Part shown: positions 21,924 through 40,023 of the stretch, piece after piece
How the letters are laid out: the number at the start of each line of letters is the position of its first letter
Numbering within the stretch: position 1 is the stretch's first letter
Assembly (NCBI GenBank): GCA_026874595.1
Contig: CM049312.1
Span: 56,919,429 to 56,983,428, forward strand
DNA: 64,000 nucleotides
Source of the DNA: Sipunculus nudus
Lineage: Eukaryota; Annelida; Sipuncula; Golfingiida; Sipunculidae
Direction of reading: 5' to 3'
Program-made: the position numbers and the translations under genes
Notes under the pieces: model-generated
Seen by the model: the letters and a program-made list of their open reading frames with translations, nothing else
What the model was told of the DNA's origin: nothing
Databases searched by the model: none

Positions 21924-24500
21924 GTTTATGAAAAAGACAAGCTTAAATGATAAGATCTTGTACTAATTAATTAAAGTTTACAATGTAATGCCCCAGTTAA
22001 TTACATAATAAGTCATATATTAAAGAGGAACATTTTTATAGCATGGTCAGAAATTGAGTTGGAGGTATATTAAAATATAATACAATGAATATGGGTTTTA
22101 AATACCTGGGGTAGGGGTGATAAAAGCATAACTTTTCATATTTATATCCATTTCTACGCACAATAAGATCATTCAGGAATTTTTTACATAGTATCATTAT
22201 ATTTAGTGGATGAAAACTAAAAAATAACTGTTATTTCCTACAGCTGAAGTTCAAGCAAGAGTACCAAAAACGACAGATCCCCAGCCCAAAGACGACTCAA
22301 TCCCCACGTTCCAGTCCCGGCCTCAACCGTGATCACATGACTAAGATAAAGGATGTGCTGAAAAAAGAGTTAGTATAAACCAGCTCTCATATTGTGTTCT
22401 TACAGGGTCATGTGATGTCTTGTATAAACCAGCTCTCATATTGTGTTCTTACAGGGTCATGTGATGTCTTGTATAAACCAGCTCTCATATTGAGTTCTTA
22501 CAGGGTCATGTGATGTCTTGTATAAACCAGCTCTCATACTGTGTTCTTACAGGGTCATGTGATGTCTTGTATAAACCAGCTCTCATATTGTGTTCTTACA
22601 GGGTCATGTGATGTCTTGTATAAACCAGCTCTCATATTGTGTTCTTACAGGGTCATGTGATGTCTTGTATAAACCAGCTCTCATATTGAGTTCTTACAGG
22701 GTCATGTGATGTCTTGTATAAACCAGCTCACATATTGTGTTCTTACAGGGTCATGTGATGTCTTGTATAAACCAGCTCTCATATTGTGTTCTTACAGGGT
22801 CATGTGATGTCTTGTATAAACCAGCTCTCATATTGTGTTCTTACAGGGTCATGTAATGTCTTGTATGGTAATCAGTTATCACTCAGTCTGGGATCTGTAA
22901 TCATGTGACTATAGGGTCATGGTCCCATGGACCTTGTATGGTAATCAGATTACCAGTCAGTCTGTGATTTGTAATCATGTGATTATAGAGTAATTGGCCC
23001 TGAATGATTATCAGTTCATCACTCAGTGATAAGGGAAAGGTAGAAGCTCCCCCCCCCCCCCCCCCCCCAACTTCAACAGCCAAAAGTCCCACCTTATGAT
23101 AAAGATGACAACTTCCCTGCCTAGGATATCATCATTTTTTGCTCCCATCGCAATTTAAGGAACATTTTTAAATATTTATATTGGTTAAGAAAGTAAAATT
23201 TATTTAATTTACAACACTATTTGTAATCACCATTTACCTTGGATTAGAGTAAGGCATTTATAGGCTGACATGTACAGAGATTCAGTAAGACCCTTTTAGC
23301 ACATAACTGAGACTATTGAGGTAAATATGAAGAAACTAGAAACTAGTTGTTGGCATTATCCCAGAATCTCTGTCCTACATGTGCATGGTCCTCAATCATG
23401 TGATGACAGAGCCATATTGCCTGTGATTAGTTTATTACTGAGATAAAGTGTCTGTGAAATGATCTTTCAATTTATTGCTCAGGCATGACGTAAATCATAA
23501 TGTTAATTGAAGGAGCAGTGTACTTTAATTTAAAATTCAGGTGCCTCTGGCCATGTTCAATTGTCATTTTGGAATTTCGGTCATTATTTGCAGGTATTCC
23601 TGGCCAGTGTCAAATTTCATAAAATAATGTTAGTATAGGTAATATTGCTGGAAGAGCTTTCTCACATATTTCTGTAAATTTATAAGTGGTATTAGTTGTA
23701 GAATATATTTTCATGTCTTTAAATTTTCAGTAGAGTATATTATTGTCTCCATGATTTTCACAACAATTTATGTATCTATATGCACAATTTGTTTAGTTAG
23801 GGAAACTAGCACTGGCTCTTTCAGGAACTTATATAAAGGTCACACTCTGACATTTTATGAAATATTGAATGTTGCACTCTTCTGTTAACATATAAAACTA
23901 GAAATCTGCATCCCATATCGTTCATGATAGAGTTATATTGTGAACATACACAAACACACGCACAAACACACACACACAAATGGGAATGAACACATACCTG
24001 GTGGAGGAAACTAGAAATCTGCAATCTTAGGTATGCAAGCCCATATGGGGGTATCCTATTGTCTGATGCTCGCAAAACAGTGTCTCCATTCACTCATTAG
24101 GCCCATATTCCCAGGTTCATTCATGCATAAGTGAATGTACATTTTATGAGTATTCCTTGATGATGTTCCTTGATTTGGAACATGTGATGGATCCTACCCA
24201 AATTATAATTGATTCTTCATTGGCCCATTCCTGAAATGCACTGAAAATTTCATGAGATACCATTTATGATTGCCTGAGTTATGTTGTTAACAAACATTCA
24301 CAATCAAACACGGATGAATGCTTACCCTCCTGGTGGAATTAATAAAGAGCACAACAGTACAGCACAAAATTTGACATTTGTATTGTTTCATATCATATAG
24401 GTTGTTGATTAAGTTTTTTGTAATTTCTTGTTTCAGGGGTGAAGACATTGGCAGCTTAATCAAGAAAATCAATGATCTGAAAATGAATGTGGAGGCCTGA
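2083..24500 (+). CDS. NUP88: Nucleoporin NUP88, C-terminal part (9 exons, 5' incomplete)
   Basis: NUP88 sits on the cytoplasmic face of the nuclear pore complex, where it partners NUP214 in mRNA and protein export. Coding exons are 2083-2181, 2749-2833, 4052-4156, 5258-5404, 19603-19725, 20098-20244, 21032-21158, 22244-22368 and 24437-24500. All have AG/GT borders and compatible phases, and together encode about 339 residues to a TGA stop, close to the matching portion of the 741-residue human protein. Recognisable landmarks are RYHCTHHAGVH, ECISLPLR, QVFREQYLQKHD, AEKYEETRDKHD and a C-terminal GEDIGSLIKKINDLK. The first four exons end the beta-propeller region; the last five are the charged coiled coil that binds the NUP214 complex. 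The N-terminal ~400 residues lie upstream. Introns carry acceptor-multiplying tandem arrays (20841-21040, 22373-22862). Identity is secure; exon edges are by eye. Confidence 0.92.
2749..2833 (+). CDS. NUP88: NUP88 exon b
   Basis: Acceptor CATTGCAG, donor CAG|GTAGTA. It reads DDTDILLRATGDDRAVVEHL followed by VCTMPFPS, corresponding to the vertebrate FVEHILCTKPLP segment. Phases join cleanly to both neighbours. Confidence 0.9.
3183..3363 (+). mobile_element. MITE family B (CACAGTGAAATCT...AGATTTCATTGTA)
   Basis: The ends form an imperfect inverted repeat, CACAGTGAAATCTGTCT against GAAGATTTCATTGTA. Internal GTGGTTGTGTGAG and GTGGTTGTAAGG words relate it to the TACAGTGGAACC-type element at 19810 and the fragment at 56676. 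It has no coding capacity. Confidence 0.7.
3584..3628. repeat. GA microsatellite
   Basis: About 45 bp of GA repeats inside the intron between NUP88 exons b and c. The intron has no other recognisable feature apart from the MITE at 3183-3363. Confidence 0.9.
4052..4156 (+). CDS. NUP88: NUP88 exon c
   Basis: Acceptor GTCTTTGCAG, donor AAG|GTAAGC. It encodes CPVIGIAMTTDRVLGLTLII and then TAALECISLPLR, the last recognisable propeller-like strands (vertebrate [21 protein letters not shown]). Confidence 0.9.
4972..5215 (-). repeat. tRNA-derived SINE
   Basis: Read on the minus strand, it starts near TGTGGAGCGTACCGGACT and has GGTTTGGATCC (5157-5168 on +), 9 of 11 matching the Pol III B-box GGTTCGANTCC. 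A tRNA-unrelated body follows. It lies immediately upstream of NUP88 exon d. Confidence 0.6.
5258..5404 (+). CDS. NUP88: NUP88 exon d
   Basis: Acceptor TGTTGTAG, donor GAG|GTATGT. It reads HQPPQPLLSASPSKQS and ends HIQHMLTRNISNPVLR, matching the linker HIRSILQRSVANPAF of the human protein. It is followed by the 14.2-kb intron. Confidence 0.9.
5755..6042 (+). mobile_element. Truncated hairpin element (tail part)
   Basis: The piece begins near CGTCTGTTAGCAGGGCACAA, the same words found in reverse at 53800-53840. It ends ACCCATAGGTTCCTTGTT, the 3' tail motif of the hairpin element family. The next copy starts at the following base, giving a head-to-tail junction. Confidence 0.65.
6043..7400 (+). 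mobile_element. Hairpin-headed dispersed element, copy 1
   Basis: The head (6043-6071) is an imperfect palindrome, AGCTCAGCTGAC / GTCATCTGAGCT around a 5-bp loop. It is followed by a GTCCGTCCGTC run and two diverged internal units of about 700 bp containing AATATCAAAACCACTGA and GGGCCCAAACATAATGCA-like words. There is no ORF of note. Related copies are at 13105, 15701 and 51396 (inverted). Confidence 0.75.
7421..7485 (+). repeat. GC-rich duplicated block AACGCCCGCC...GGGCGCGC
   Basis: Two copies of AACGCCCGCC followed by a GGGCGCGC palindromic core lie about 45 bp apart in otherwise AT-rich intron sequence. This is a sharp local rise in CpG. It may mark the edge of an unrecognised insertion. 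Confidence 0.6.
7486..10640. other. NUP88 intron, no recognisable gene
   Basis: About 3.1 kb of AT-rich intron with more CpG than its surroundings and several alternating TATATG/GCATGC stretches. Short open frames, such as 76 residues at 9366-9596, resemble nothing known and lack splice context. No transposon ends could be fixed. Confidence 0.5.
10652..10738 (+). repeat. 34-bp duplication followed by poly-C
   Basis: The unit TTGCATGACGTGAGAGGATG plus TTTCCAGGTAACTC starts at 10652 and again at 10686. It is followed by about 18 C residues and an A-run. Three overlapping minus-strand frames here are artefacts of the poly-G complement. Confidence 0.85.
10805..10905 (+). repeat. 55-bp duplication with GTCACGTGA boxes
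   Basis: AATAAACACGCCAGAC-CAGTCACGTGAAC occurs twice, with GTCACGTGA at 10825-10833 and 10880-10888. The CACGTG cores are perfect E-boxes. They may be functional or simply a local duplication; nothing else marks an enhancer. Confidence 0.7.
11370..12830 (+). repeat. Diverged ~360-bp tandem repeat with ACCTGTACAGGT palindromes
   Basis: ACCTGT(G/A)CAGGT palindromes lie at 11730-11741, 12095-12106 and 12449-12460, spaced 365 and 354 bp apart. Each is preceded by TTTACCT-type words and separated by similar sequence (for example GGTAACC...AATAGTGCA). Further half-sites ACCTGT occur at about 11377, 11404, 12770 and 12782. No coding potential is visible. Confidence 0.75.
13105..15700 (+). mobile_element. 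Hairpin-headed dispersed element, copy 2 (full length)
   Basis: The head hairpin is at 13105-13133, followed by GTCCGTCCGTCC runs and two internal units of about 700 bp with the words of copy 1. The tail CAGCTGAGCGTCGTGACCCA...GTCCCTTGTT ends at 15700. About 55 bp similar to sequence just before the head (13030-13085) recurs at 14545-14605. The tail part may contain a nested or duplicated segment. Confidence 0.7.
15701..18183 (+). mobile_element. Hairpin element, partial copy 3 with duplicated segment
   Basis: Sequence at 15700-16010 repeats 14680-14990, sharing AGGAATT, TGCAGTCACC and AGGGATTATATGAAG words in order. Sequence at 16360-16490 resembles internal units of the family (TTTTCACAGCATGTACACAT). 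The tail CAGCTGAGCGCCGTGACCCA ends at 18183. The head hairpin is missing, so the copy arose by tandem duplication or is truncated. Confidence 0.6.
16614..16819. repeat. Compound CT-rich microsatellite
   Basis: About 200 bp of interrupted CT repeats with two TCTAGCTCTCTCT-containing interruptions. The long Arg/Glu and Ser/Leu frames on both strands come from this repeat and are not genes. Confidence 0.95.
18184..19149. other. NUP88 intron, nothing recognised
   Basis: AT-rich unique-looking sequence. No exon-like open frame with splice borders and no inverted or tandem repeat was recognised. Confidence 0.5.
19150..19570 (+). repeat. Dispersed repeat family C, copy 1
   Basis: It starts near CAGAGACCTTGATTCAGCGA and ends near AAATGTAGCTATAAAGG. 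A second copy in the same order and orientation lies at 59460-59770 (CAGACTTTGATTCGGCGA, ATGAACAA, ATGAAAT..GTCAGAGCGGC). The class is unknown. Confidence 0.65.
19603..19725 (+). CDS. NUP88: NUP88 exon e (start of coiled coil)
   Basis: Acceptor GCTTGTTGTAG, donor CAG|GTTTGT. It encodes SVQLLGRITQVFREQYLQKH, one of the best conserved NUP88 blocks, and opens the C-terminal coiled coil. The acceptor lies about 30 bases beyond the right edge of a dispersed repeat (19150-19570). Confidence 0.92.
19810..19972 (+). mobile_element. MITE family B (TACAGTGGAACCCC ends)
   Basis: The inverted terminal repeats TACAGTGGAACCCCGCCTTG and GTGGGGTTCCACTGTA surround internal ACCACCCC/GACCACTTTGG words. It is 163 bp including TA at each end, which suggests TA target duplication as in Tc1/mariner-like MITEs. 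It lies in the intron between NUP88 exons e and f. Confidence 0.85.
20098..20244 (+). CDS. NUP88: NUP88 exon f (coiled coil)
   Basis: Acceptor TTCACTGCAG, donor AAG|GTACAG. It reads SQILHRLKEQQMADIRKAKA and then DLAEKYEETRDKHDALLKR, a charged heptad-like helix equivalent to MAERLADKYEEAKEKQEDI in vertebrates. Confidence 0.92.
20841..21040 (+). repeat. 40-bp tandem array carrying the NUP88 splice acceptor
   Basis: Five 40-bp units start at 20841, 20881, 20921, 20961 and 21001. Each runs GGTCACTTAGAAAGTTCTGT, then TATATTTGTAG and GCTTGAGGA. The last unit crosses into the coding exon that starts at 21032, so the first bases of the exon were copied upstream with the acceptor. The AG dinucleotides of the four upstream copies end at 20871, 20911, 20951 and 20991. 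Confidence 0.95.
21032..21158 (+). CDS. NUP88: NUP88 exon g (coiled coil)
   Basis: The acceptor is the fifth copy of the 40-bp repeat; the donor is CAG|GTAACT. It encodes LEEVMKKIESQVSVKSNAEK and ends PLKVCKNAIKQ, matching the vertebrate LRHLGNAIKQ block. Only this acceptor copy gives an open frame. Confidence 0.92.
21185..21400 (+). repeat. SINE-like fragment
   Basis: It starts TGGATTAATGGTTGGGGTGC and includes TTAGAATCCTGTTCAAA, a decayed A-box/B-box pair. It continues with a body containing AAGACCCTTGGCCAA and GTACCACAAGGG. It lies just after the donor of NUP88 exon g. Confidence 0.5.
21640..21835 (+). repeat. SINE-like element with TTCTCCAGGTTCTC body
   Basis: The body resembles 35936-36110: CCCAGG, ATGAGAG-GGG, TGTTTTCTCCAGGTTCTC, then CTCCACCTCT. 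A B-box-like GGTAAGATCCC is present. It lies in the intron between NUP88 exons g and h. Confidence 0.5.
21886..21921. repeat. TA microsatellite
   Basis: About 36 bp of TA dinucleotide repeat in a NUP88 intron. Confidence 0.9.
22244..22368 (+). CDS. NUP88: NUP88 exon h
   Basis: Acceptor TTTCCTACAG, donor GA|GTTAGT, a non-canonical but workable donor. It encodes LKFKQEYQKRQIPSPKTT, a Ser/Pro-rich stretch, and DHMTKIKDVLKKE. The 49-bp minisatellite starts at 22373, four bases into the intron. Confidence 0.88.
22373..22862 (+). repeat. 49-bp minisatellite, ten copies, next to a NUP88 donor
   Basis: Units of 49 bp start every 49 bases from 22373, each GTATAAACCAGCTCTCATAT then TGTGTTCTTACAGGGTCATG and TGATGTCTT. 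Copies differ at one or two positions, such as TGAG for TGTG. Every unit holds TTCTTACAG|GG, which resembles a splice acceptor, and CTT|GTATAA, a weak donor. The array starts four bases after the GT of the real donor at 22369. Confidence 0.95.
22863..24436. other. Remainder of last NUP88 intron
   Basis: It holds a poly-C run (23049-23068), a CA-rich stretch near 23945-23980 and part of dispersed repeat family D (24040-24340). No exon was seen. Confidence 0.6.
24040..24340 (+). repeat. Dispersed repeat family D, copy 1
   Basis: It shares CATATTCCCAGGTTCAT, GCATAAGTGA, TGAAAATTTCATG and AATGCTTACCCTCCTGG in order with 36840-37190. Its first part is also present at 59000-59080. It ends about 100 bp before the last NUP88 exon. 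Confidence 0.7.
24437..24500 (+). CDS. NUP88: NUP88 terminal coding exon
   Basis: Acceptor TTGTTTCAG. It reads GEDIGSLIKKINDLKMNVEA and stops at TGA 24498-24500, matching the vertebrate C-terminus GEHIREMVKQINDIRNHV. Confidence 0.92.
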
Positions 24501-25051
24501 AGCAGATTTCATCTATAGTGCACAAGAAAGAGGACTGTGTTAATTTCATGCGTAAACTGTGGTGCCACAGACCCCTAGACTTCACCCAGGATGGCATTAA
24601 ATGTCCATATCACTACATCATTGTCATCACCTGGTGATTTTAAGTACATATACAACCATCACCAACTGTTCTTTTGACATTCTTTTAAAGTTTAGACCTT
24701 AGACAAATATCGAGTTTTTATTTGTCATAATAGCCCCTGGTTATAGCCATTGGAAGAGTAAAGAGTTAATTTGTTCATATTTTCAGTTTTACACGCATTT
24801 AAGTACTTAGTTATATATCTCATGTAAAATCAACAAGCAAATGTTTTACTTAAGTCATTTGCCATTCTGTGAGACCTTATTTTGGCAGTGACACCTTCAG
24901 TGAATATTCAAATGTTACAGTTGGAAATATATTCCATATGCTTGCAGTTGTTCATTTATGAAAATCTGCCATTAGCTTATGTTCTGTGTAAGAGCTTAAT
25001 AAGACAAACCATGAAAACTGCATATATTTGCTTGTACTCTTTGTTAATAAA
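24501..25051 (+). other. NUP88: NUP88 3' UTR (approximate)
   Basis: AT-rich sequence after the stop codon. The first AATAAA hexamer downstream is at 25046-25051 and is a candidate poly(A) signal. The 118-residue frame at 24882-25238 has no family resemblance and is probably chance. Confidence 0.45.
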
Positions 25052-27009
25052 TTATTTTCATATAAATTATTTCTTTTCTTCTCTTTGCCGAAGATCACTT
25101 AGGCAAAATACAATATTCCAACACCTTGAAAAAGTCTTGAATAATGAAATTTTAAAATTGGGTACTTTAAAGGTCATGACATTCATTTGCAGGCTGTCTA
25201 AAATCAGTATCTCCTCCATACTCGTTTTCTGTCAGTAAATTAGTAGTGACTAAATATTACATTATATTATAGTGACACAATATTATATTATAAATATCCA
25301 AAGTCATTGGGGGCTAAGGTCATGAATTTATGTTTTAGGTCATGAAAAAGTCCTTCAAATCTAATCTTTTTGTAGAGCATTAACCCTGTAATGGCCAACC
25401 ATGTGCATTATTTCTGCATGCCCTTGTAGCTCAATACAACTTTTCATCCTTGTTTAAAAAACCTTCAAAGTTTTGTTTCCCACAGGGCATATAGTTTTGC
25501 AACGAGTGCTTCTGCACCAGATTATAAATGTGATTAAAATTATGATAATTTTATTGCTTTACTTTATTTTCAAAATACCTACCTTTCCAGTTTTTTATGT
25601 GCCTGCCTAAGATGTGACGTATAGTGATATACCCATGGTCCATTCATCCCTCTGTCAGTCCATCTGTTAACTTTTACTGTTGCCAAGATAATTCACCAGA
25701 ACTACTGACCAATAGAAATTTTCATGACAAATGTACATATTTAATAAGGTTATCAGGCTTGTTGATGGGGTTGCTGTGATAACATACCATGGACATGATG
25801 GATTTTGATGAAACTTCGCTGAAATATAACCAGTATAATATCTCACTAAAGTTCAATTCTCAGCAAAATCAATATTTAATAAGGCCAGTGGTAACCAAAC
25901 TGGAATGGCTTTTCATTAAACTCATTATAGATATTAACCAACAGAGTTTTTCACCTGAATTAAATTCTGGGCAAAATTCATGCAGATTTACAGGACTCAC
26001 AAGGCTACTTTGTGGTGTCACCTTGTGTCCATCCATTAACTTTTAGTGTCCCCACAGTATGTTGCAAGGGCATTAATTGATTTTCAGGAAATCTGCCATA
26101 ACTACTTACCAGTAGTCGAGTTGAAACTCAATAGATATATTAATTGATATAATATCTCGCCTAAGTTCGATTGCAAGCAAAATCAGTGCATATTTAATTA
26201 ATCCATATTCATTATAAAATGCTCTAAAGTGCTTTACATTATACTAAAAAAGTATAAAATACAAATTAACTACAACAAAGGTTGCATTAAAACCTTTCAA
26301 ATTTAAGATAAATATTTAAAAGGACTACAATAAGAAAGAACACAAAGATTATATAGAGTATCAGTCAATTAGCTCTCAATCCTTCTGAAAAATTATCTGA
26401 ATAAATATGTCTTCAGTGTTGATTGGAAAATTGGCAGGTTGACTATTTCTGATTTCCAGAGGAGGAGCATCCCATAATGAAGGTTCAGCTGTCACCACAT
26501 GAGGCCCTGTAGCTGTTATGTTGCTGTTAGTCACCAACTGAACCACCCCATCCTGTCTCTCTCTTTTCCTCCCAACTTGTCCAAGTTACTCAGGGTACAC
26601 CCCCACTTCCTCATCACGGGGGACATTGATTTGGGTTTGTCTGTCCGTCTGTCTGTCCATCGGGTTTTCATTTCCATGCGAGAAGTTTTTGAATATTATC
26701 CAATTTCTTTCAAATTTTGGTCAGTGATTGCTCTCATGCATACCTTGGGTTTGGTTTTGGAATGTCTATCTGAAACTTTATTATCACCAGCTCCAAAACA
26801 AAAAATAAAATTTTTTCCTGATTCACAACCAAATATTATGACATGTGGAAACATCTTCAGGGGCAATGAAAACTAAAACACAGCCACTATGAAATGTGGA
26901 GACATCTTCAGGCAAAACTAAAACCTAAATCATATCCGTAAGGCAAGCATGAAGGACAACAAGAGATGGAAGCTTAGGACAAATTCCACGAATTTGTTTG
27001 TTCCTTCCA
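25052..27009. other. Intergenic repeats between NUP88 and MIS12
   Basis: No gene is seen. 25620-26200 contains two diverged units with CATCTGTTAACTTTTA, TAATATCTC.C.AAGTTC and GCAAAATCA words. 26620-26680 has TCTGTCCGTCTGTCTGTCC followed by a Lys/Phe-poor AT body, typical of short dispersed elements. Confidence 0.5.
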
Positions 27010-27500
27010 GCTTCCATGATAGCATGATTTAGTAATGGTCCTTATCCCTACTACGTACATGATCCCATCCACTTCCAGCATATATTTCTGGTACCATTTT
27101 ACTTGCTTCATTAGTGTCTGTCCTCTTATAAAGTTCTTGATTGTTTATTTTCAGTGGCCATTGAATTATCAAATTCCTCCAGTAGGTCTTCTTTTAAATG
27201 TATCAATTTTGTTTGCATCTTCTTTTGTCACTTTACATGTCCCTGCTCCATAAAGTGACGGTGCCATTACAATGCTTTGGAAAATGTTGACCTTTCTTCT
27301 GTGTCTGTATACTGAAGAATTCAATTTTGGTTTCAGTTTGACAAATGCTGTTAATTATTCTCCTTATAAATTTATTCATGTCTTTTGTCATTTCTTTGTT
27401 AATTCTTAGCTGGATGAATTTAACTGTTTTTTCTACATTGTATTATTTATGTATCTCCACATCTGCTGGCAATCAATGGACTATACTATTATTGTTATTT
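27010..27500 (-). pseudogene. Decayed LINE reverse-transcriptase tail
   Basis: On the minus strand a short frame reads HRRKVNIFQSIVMAPSLYGA followed by GTCKVTKEDANKIDTF. This matches the post-catalytic motif of non-LTR reverse transcriptases (VVxPxLLYGxETWxxTKxDxxKLxxF), where a tyrosine-glycine pair follows the thumb region. Stops and shifts occur on both sides. The polymerase catalytic YADD box was not found, so this is a dead 3' fragment. Confidence 0.6.
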
Positions 27501-30221
27501 AAAATTATTTATTCATTTGGTTTAGGCATAACTGTTTGAGTGAAATTGTCATATTTTCTGTAAACAAAATAAAATTGTAGCAAATTGAATTGATCCTTTA
27601 TATATAAAAATATTACAAGAATATTAATAAAGAAATTATACAGAAAACTTATTTATTCATTTTCTATAAAACAAGGTATTTCTGAACAATAGAAATTTAA
27701 TGTCACTTAATGTAAGATAAATTGTACACCTGGTATGCCTATCAATTTTATTTGTATTTACTTTGAAATTAAAATCTTAACCTAATTATTTATTAGTTAT
27801 TGACGTGGAAAAATATTTTTTGAATAGTAATATATTTTGTGTTAAATCAATGAAAATTAATTCCTGTCAAAATGTTCACTCATGTTCACTCAAGTCTATA
27901 TAAAGTTTTATAGGAAGAGACTGTTGGACGATGTAATAGCTTGCTTTTTTATCGGCAGAGGTCGTTACAAGAGCATGAGATGAAACCAATCTATTTATTG
28001 GTGTCGCGTAGGATATACGCTCTTAAACTTTAAACAAAATGATTAGTTGATAAATATTCTAATCGAGACATTTGTATGTTTTTATGAAAAATGAAATATA
28101 TATAGAGTGAGTTTAGTCCTTAGATATCGAAACTTCAACTGTAACTCAAACAATATACGAATATATGATTTTTTTTCATGAAAACATTTATCCGGGTATA
28201 AAGCTATTGACTTAAATTATTTCCATGACATCAGCAAGGAATGCCCGCCTTGTTCGAATCAGTTGACATCATAACAAAACTTTAATTTCCAAAAGATGCT
28301 CTCCTTATTTCCCTGTAGATATTAGTAATTCAATTGTAGGATTAAACCGGGTAAGTTACCTCTGAATATCAGCGTCGTACTTTTTGACAGTGTGCGCCCT
28401 TAGGCTAATTTGGTCTTCGTTATGAAAAAGGCCGCCTTCGGGGGGGGGGGGAGCCCCCCAACGCGACGTAGGTCGTAGATAATTAACACTAACCACGGAG
28501 CGTGTTCAGAATTCGATCTGCGTTCTGGAACATGAAAATAAAATAAAACTGCCTCTTCTCATTTCTTTATTATATCTGGAGATGTCCCTGCACTCATTCA
28601 GTCCTATTCTAACATGAACTACCAGTGAATATCAGAACTCCCCTGAATCTGGAAATAAATATTGCGGAAAACGCTTAGTAGATTTTGTCATGTAGTTTGC
28701 TATTCACTGTAGCACACTAAAACCTGGCATTGCCTAAACAGTTGAAATAGTGCACAATTTACTTTCTGATTTATGTCTTTATTATTATTATTATTAAAAT
28801 AGGCTTTTGCTGGTGATGGGCCAGTGATCAATTATTATTGATGATCAGTGGGCTGGTGCACAACAATCCAATGATCAATTTTGCCATGTCATAATCAGTC
28901 ACAGACTTCTGCACATAACTTATGCTTTGTGATGAAGAACTGGAAATGTATGCTTTCATATATATAATTCATAGCAATGTAAAAAATTCTATATGATTCT
29001 TCCATACCTAAGTTTACTTATATACACATGCAGGCTGCAGAATTATTACATATATATATATATATATATATATAAGCCAACAGGGAGACCTTTATATTAG
29101 CTGGGAGGGTGTACAGTTCTATATGATCAGCAACTTCATTCTCCTAAACAACCAAATATTTCTGATTATCAGTCAGTAGTGGTCAGCTGTTTTTTTACTG
29201 ATGACCGATCATGAAATAACAACCTATTCCCAACACTAGCTGTTTCTATAGGTCTATATATGTGATCAAAAACTTCATACTCTTAAACAACCAAATGTTT
29301 CTGATTATCAGTCAGTAGTGGTCAACTGATTTTTACTGATGATTGATCAATAAATAATAACCAATTCCCAACACTTGCTGTTTCTATAGGACCGGACAAC
29401 ACTCATATAGGATAAAGCTGCTGCACTTCCTATGGGCAATGCACACTGACATTGCTCTACATATCCATGGGAGTTATTTTCCAGCACCAACTGATGGACC
29501 TACAAGAACATTATCAATTGGTGCCTCATTTAGTGTGTGAAATGTAAACTTTATTTAATTTTAATTGTAGCACTACATGACTGTAGGACTTTCTACAACT
29601 TGGAGAATATGTATAGAACCAGAGATCTGCAAAATTATGTTACTGGTCAAAGAATTTTCATAAAATGTGACAGAACCCAACTGCTGGAATTTAAATTGAA
29701 CATAACCTATACAACTTATAACTATATGCACTTACAGATTAATTGGAAAAAGAAAAGATATATATATATATATAAATATATGTTCATTGATTATAGGTGT
29801 GAAATGAGGTCCATATGATTCTTAATGAAAATATAATTACTCCTTGTTTAACATGTTAAGATATTAATGAAAATTTATTAATGTAAAATGCTTTAAACTT
29901 TTCCATTTGCATGTGAGCCTAAAACTGCACAGAGTATTACTCTAGATAATGTATGCCATTGTCTGTATGTACTTCCAGCTCTCCACTTAATTGGGTAAGT
30001 GTGAACCAGAAATAGTATGGACCTCCAGCTCAGGGGAAAAGTGTCCTGGTCCTCAGCCCTAGACACTTAAATATCTTATTTAATGAGTGAAAATTTCATC
30101 AGCACAGATATACCACATGTTCTTGATACCTGGCCAGGTTTGAAAAGCCATCCCTGATTGAGGCAAGCAGACCTGTCCCAATGCAAGAACCGGTAAAATG
30201 CTCTCTATGTGATATGGAAAT
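27501..30221. other. Upstream region of MIS12
   Basis: AT-rich, without coding sequence. It holds a poly-G run (28439-28451) in a small CpG-bearing patch (28380-28510), a GTAAGT donor-like site at 28351, a TA microsatellite (29049-29074) and a tandem duplication (29117-29392). The true MIS12 promoter may lie here. Confidence 0.5.
29117..29392 (+). repeat. ~136-bp tandem duplication
   Basis: Two units begin TCTATATGATCAGCAACTTC and TCTATATATGTGATCAAAAA. Both continue AAACAACCAAAT.TTTCTG, CAGTCAGTAGTGGTCA and end CTGTTTCTATAGG. The copies are about 85% alike by eye. Confidence 0.8.
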
Positions 30222-30247
30222 ATTTCAGGGGACAGTGGAGCTAAAAC

Positions 30248-40023
<9,776 letters not shown>

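Noticed and set aside
24882-25238. 118-residue frame after NUP88
   Set aside because: AT-rich composition, no recognised domain, and it lies in the presumed 3' UTR.
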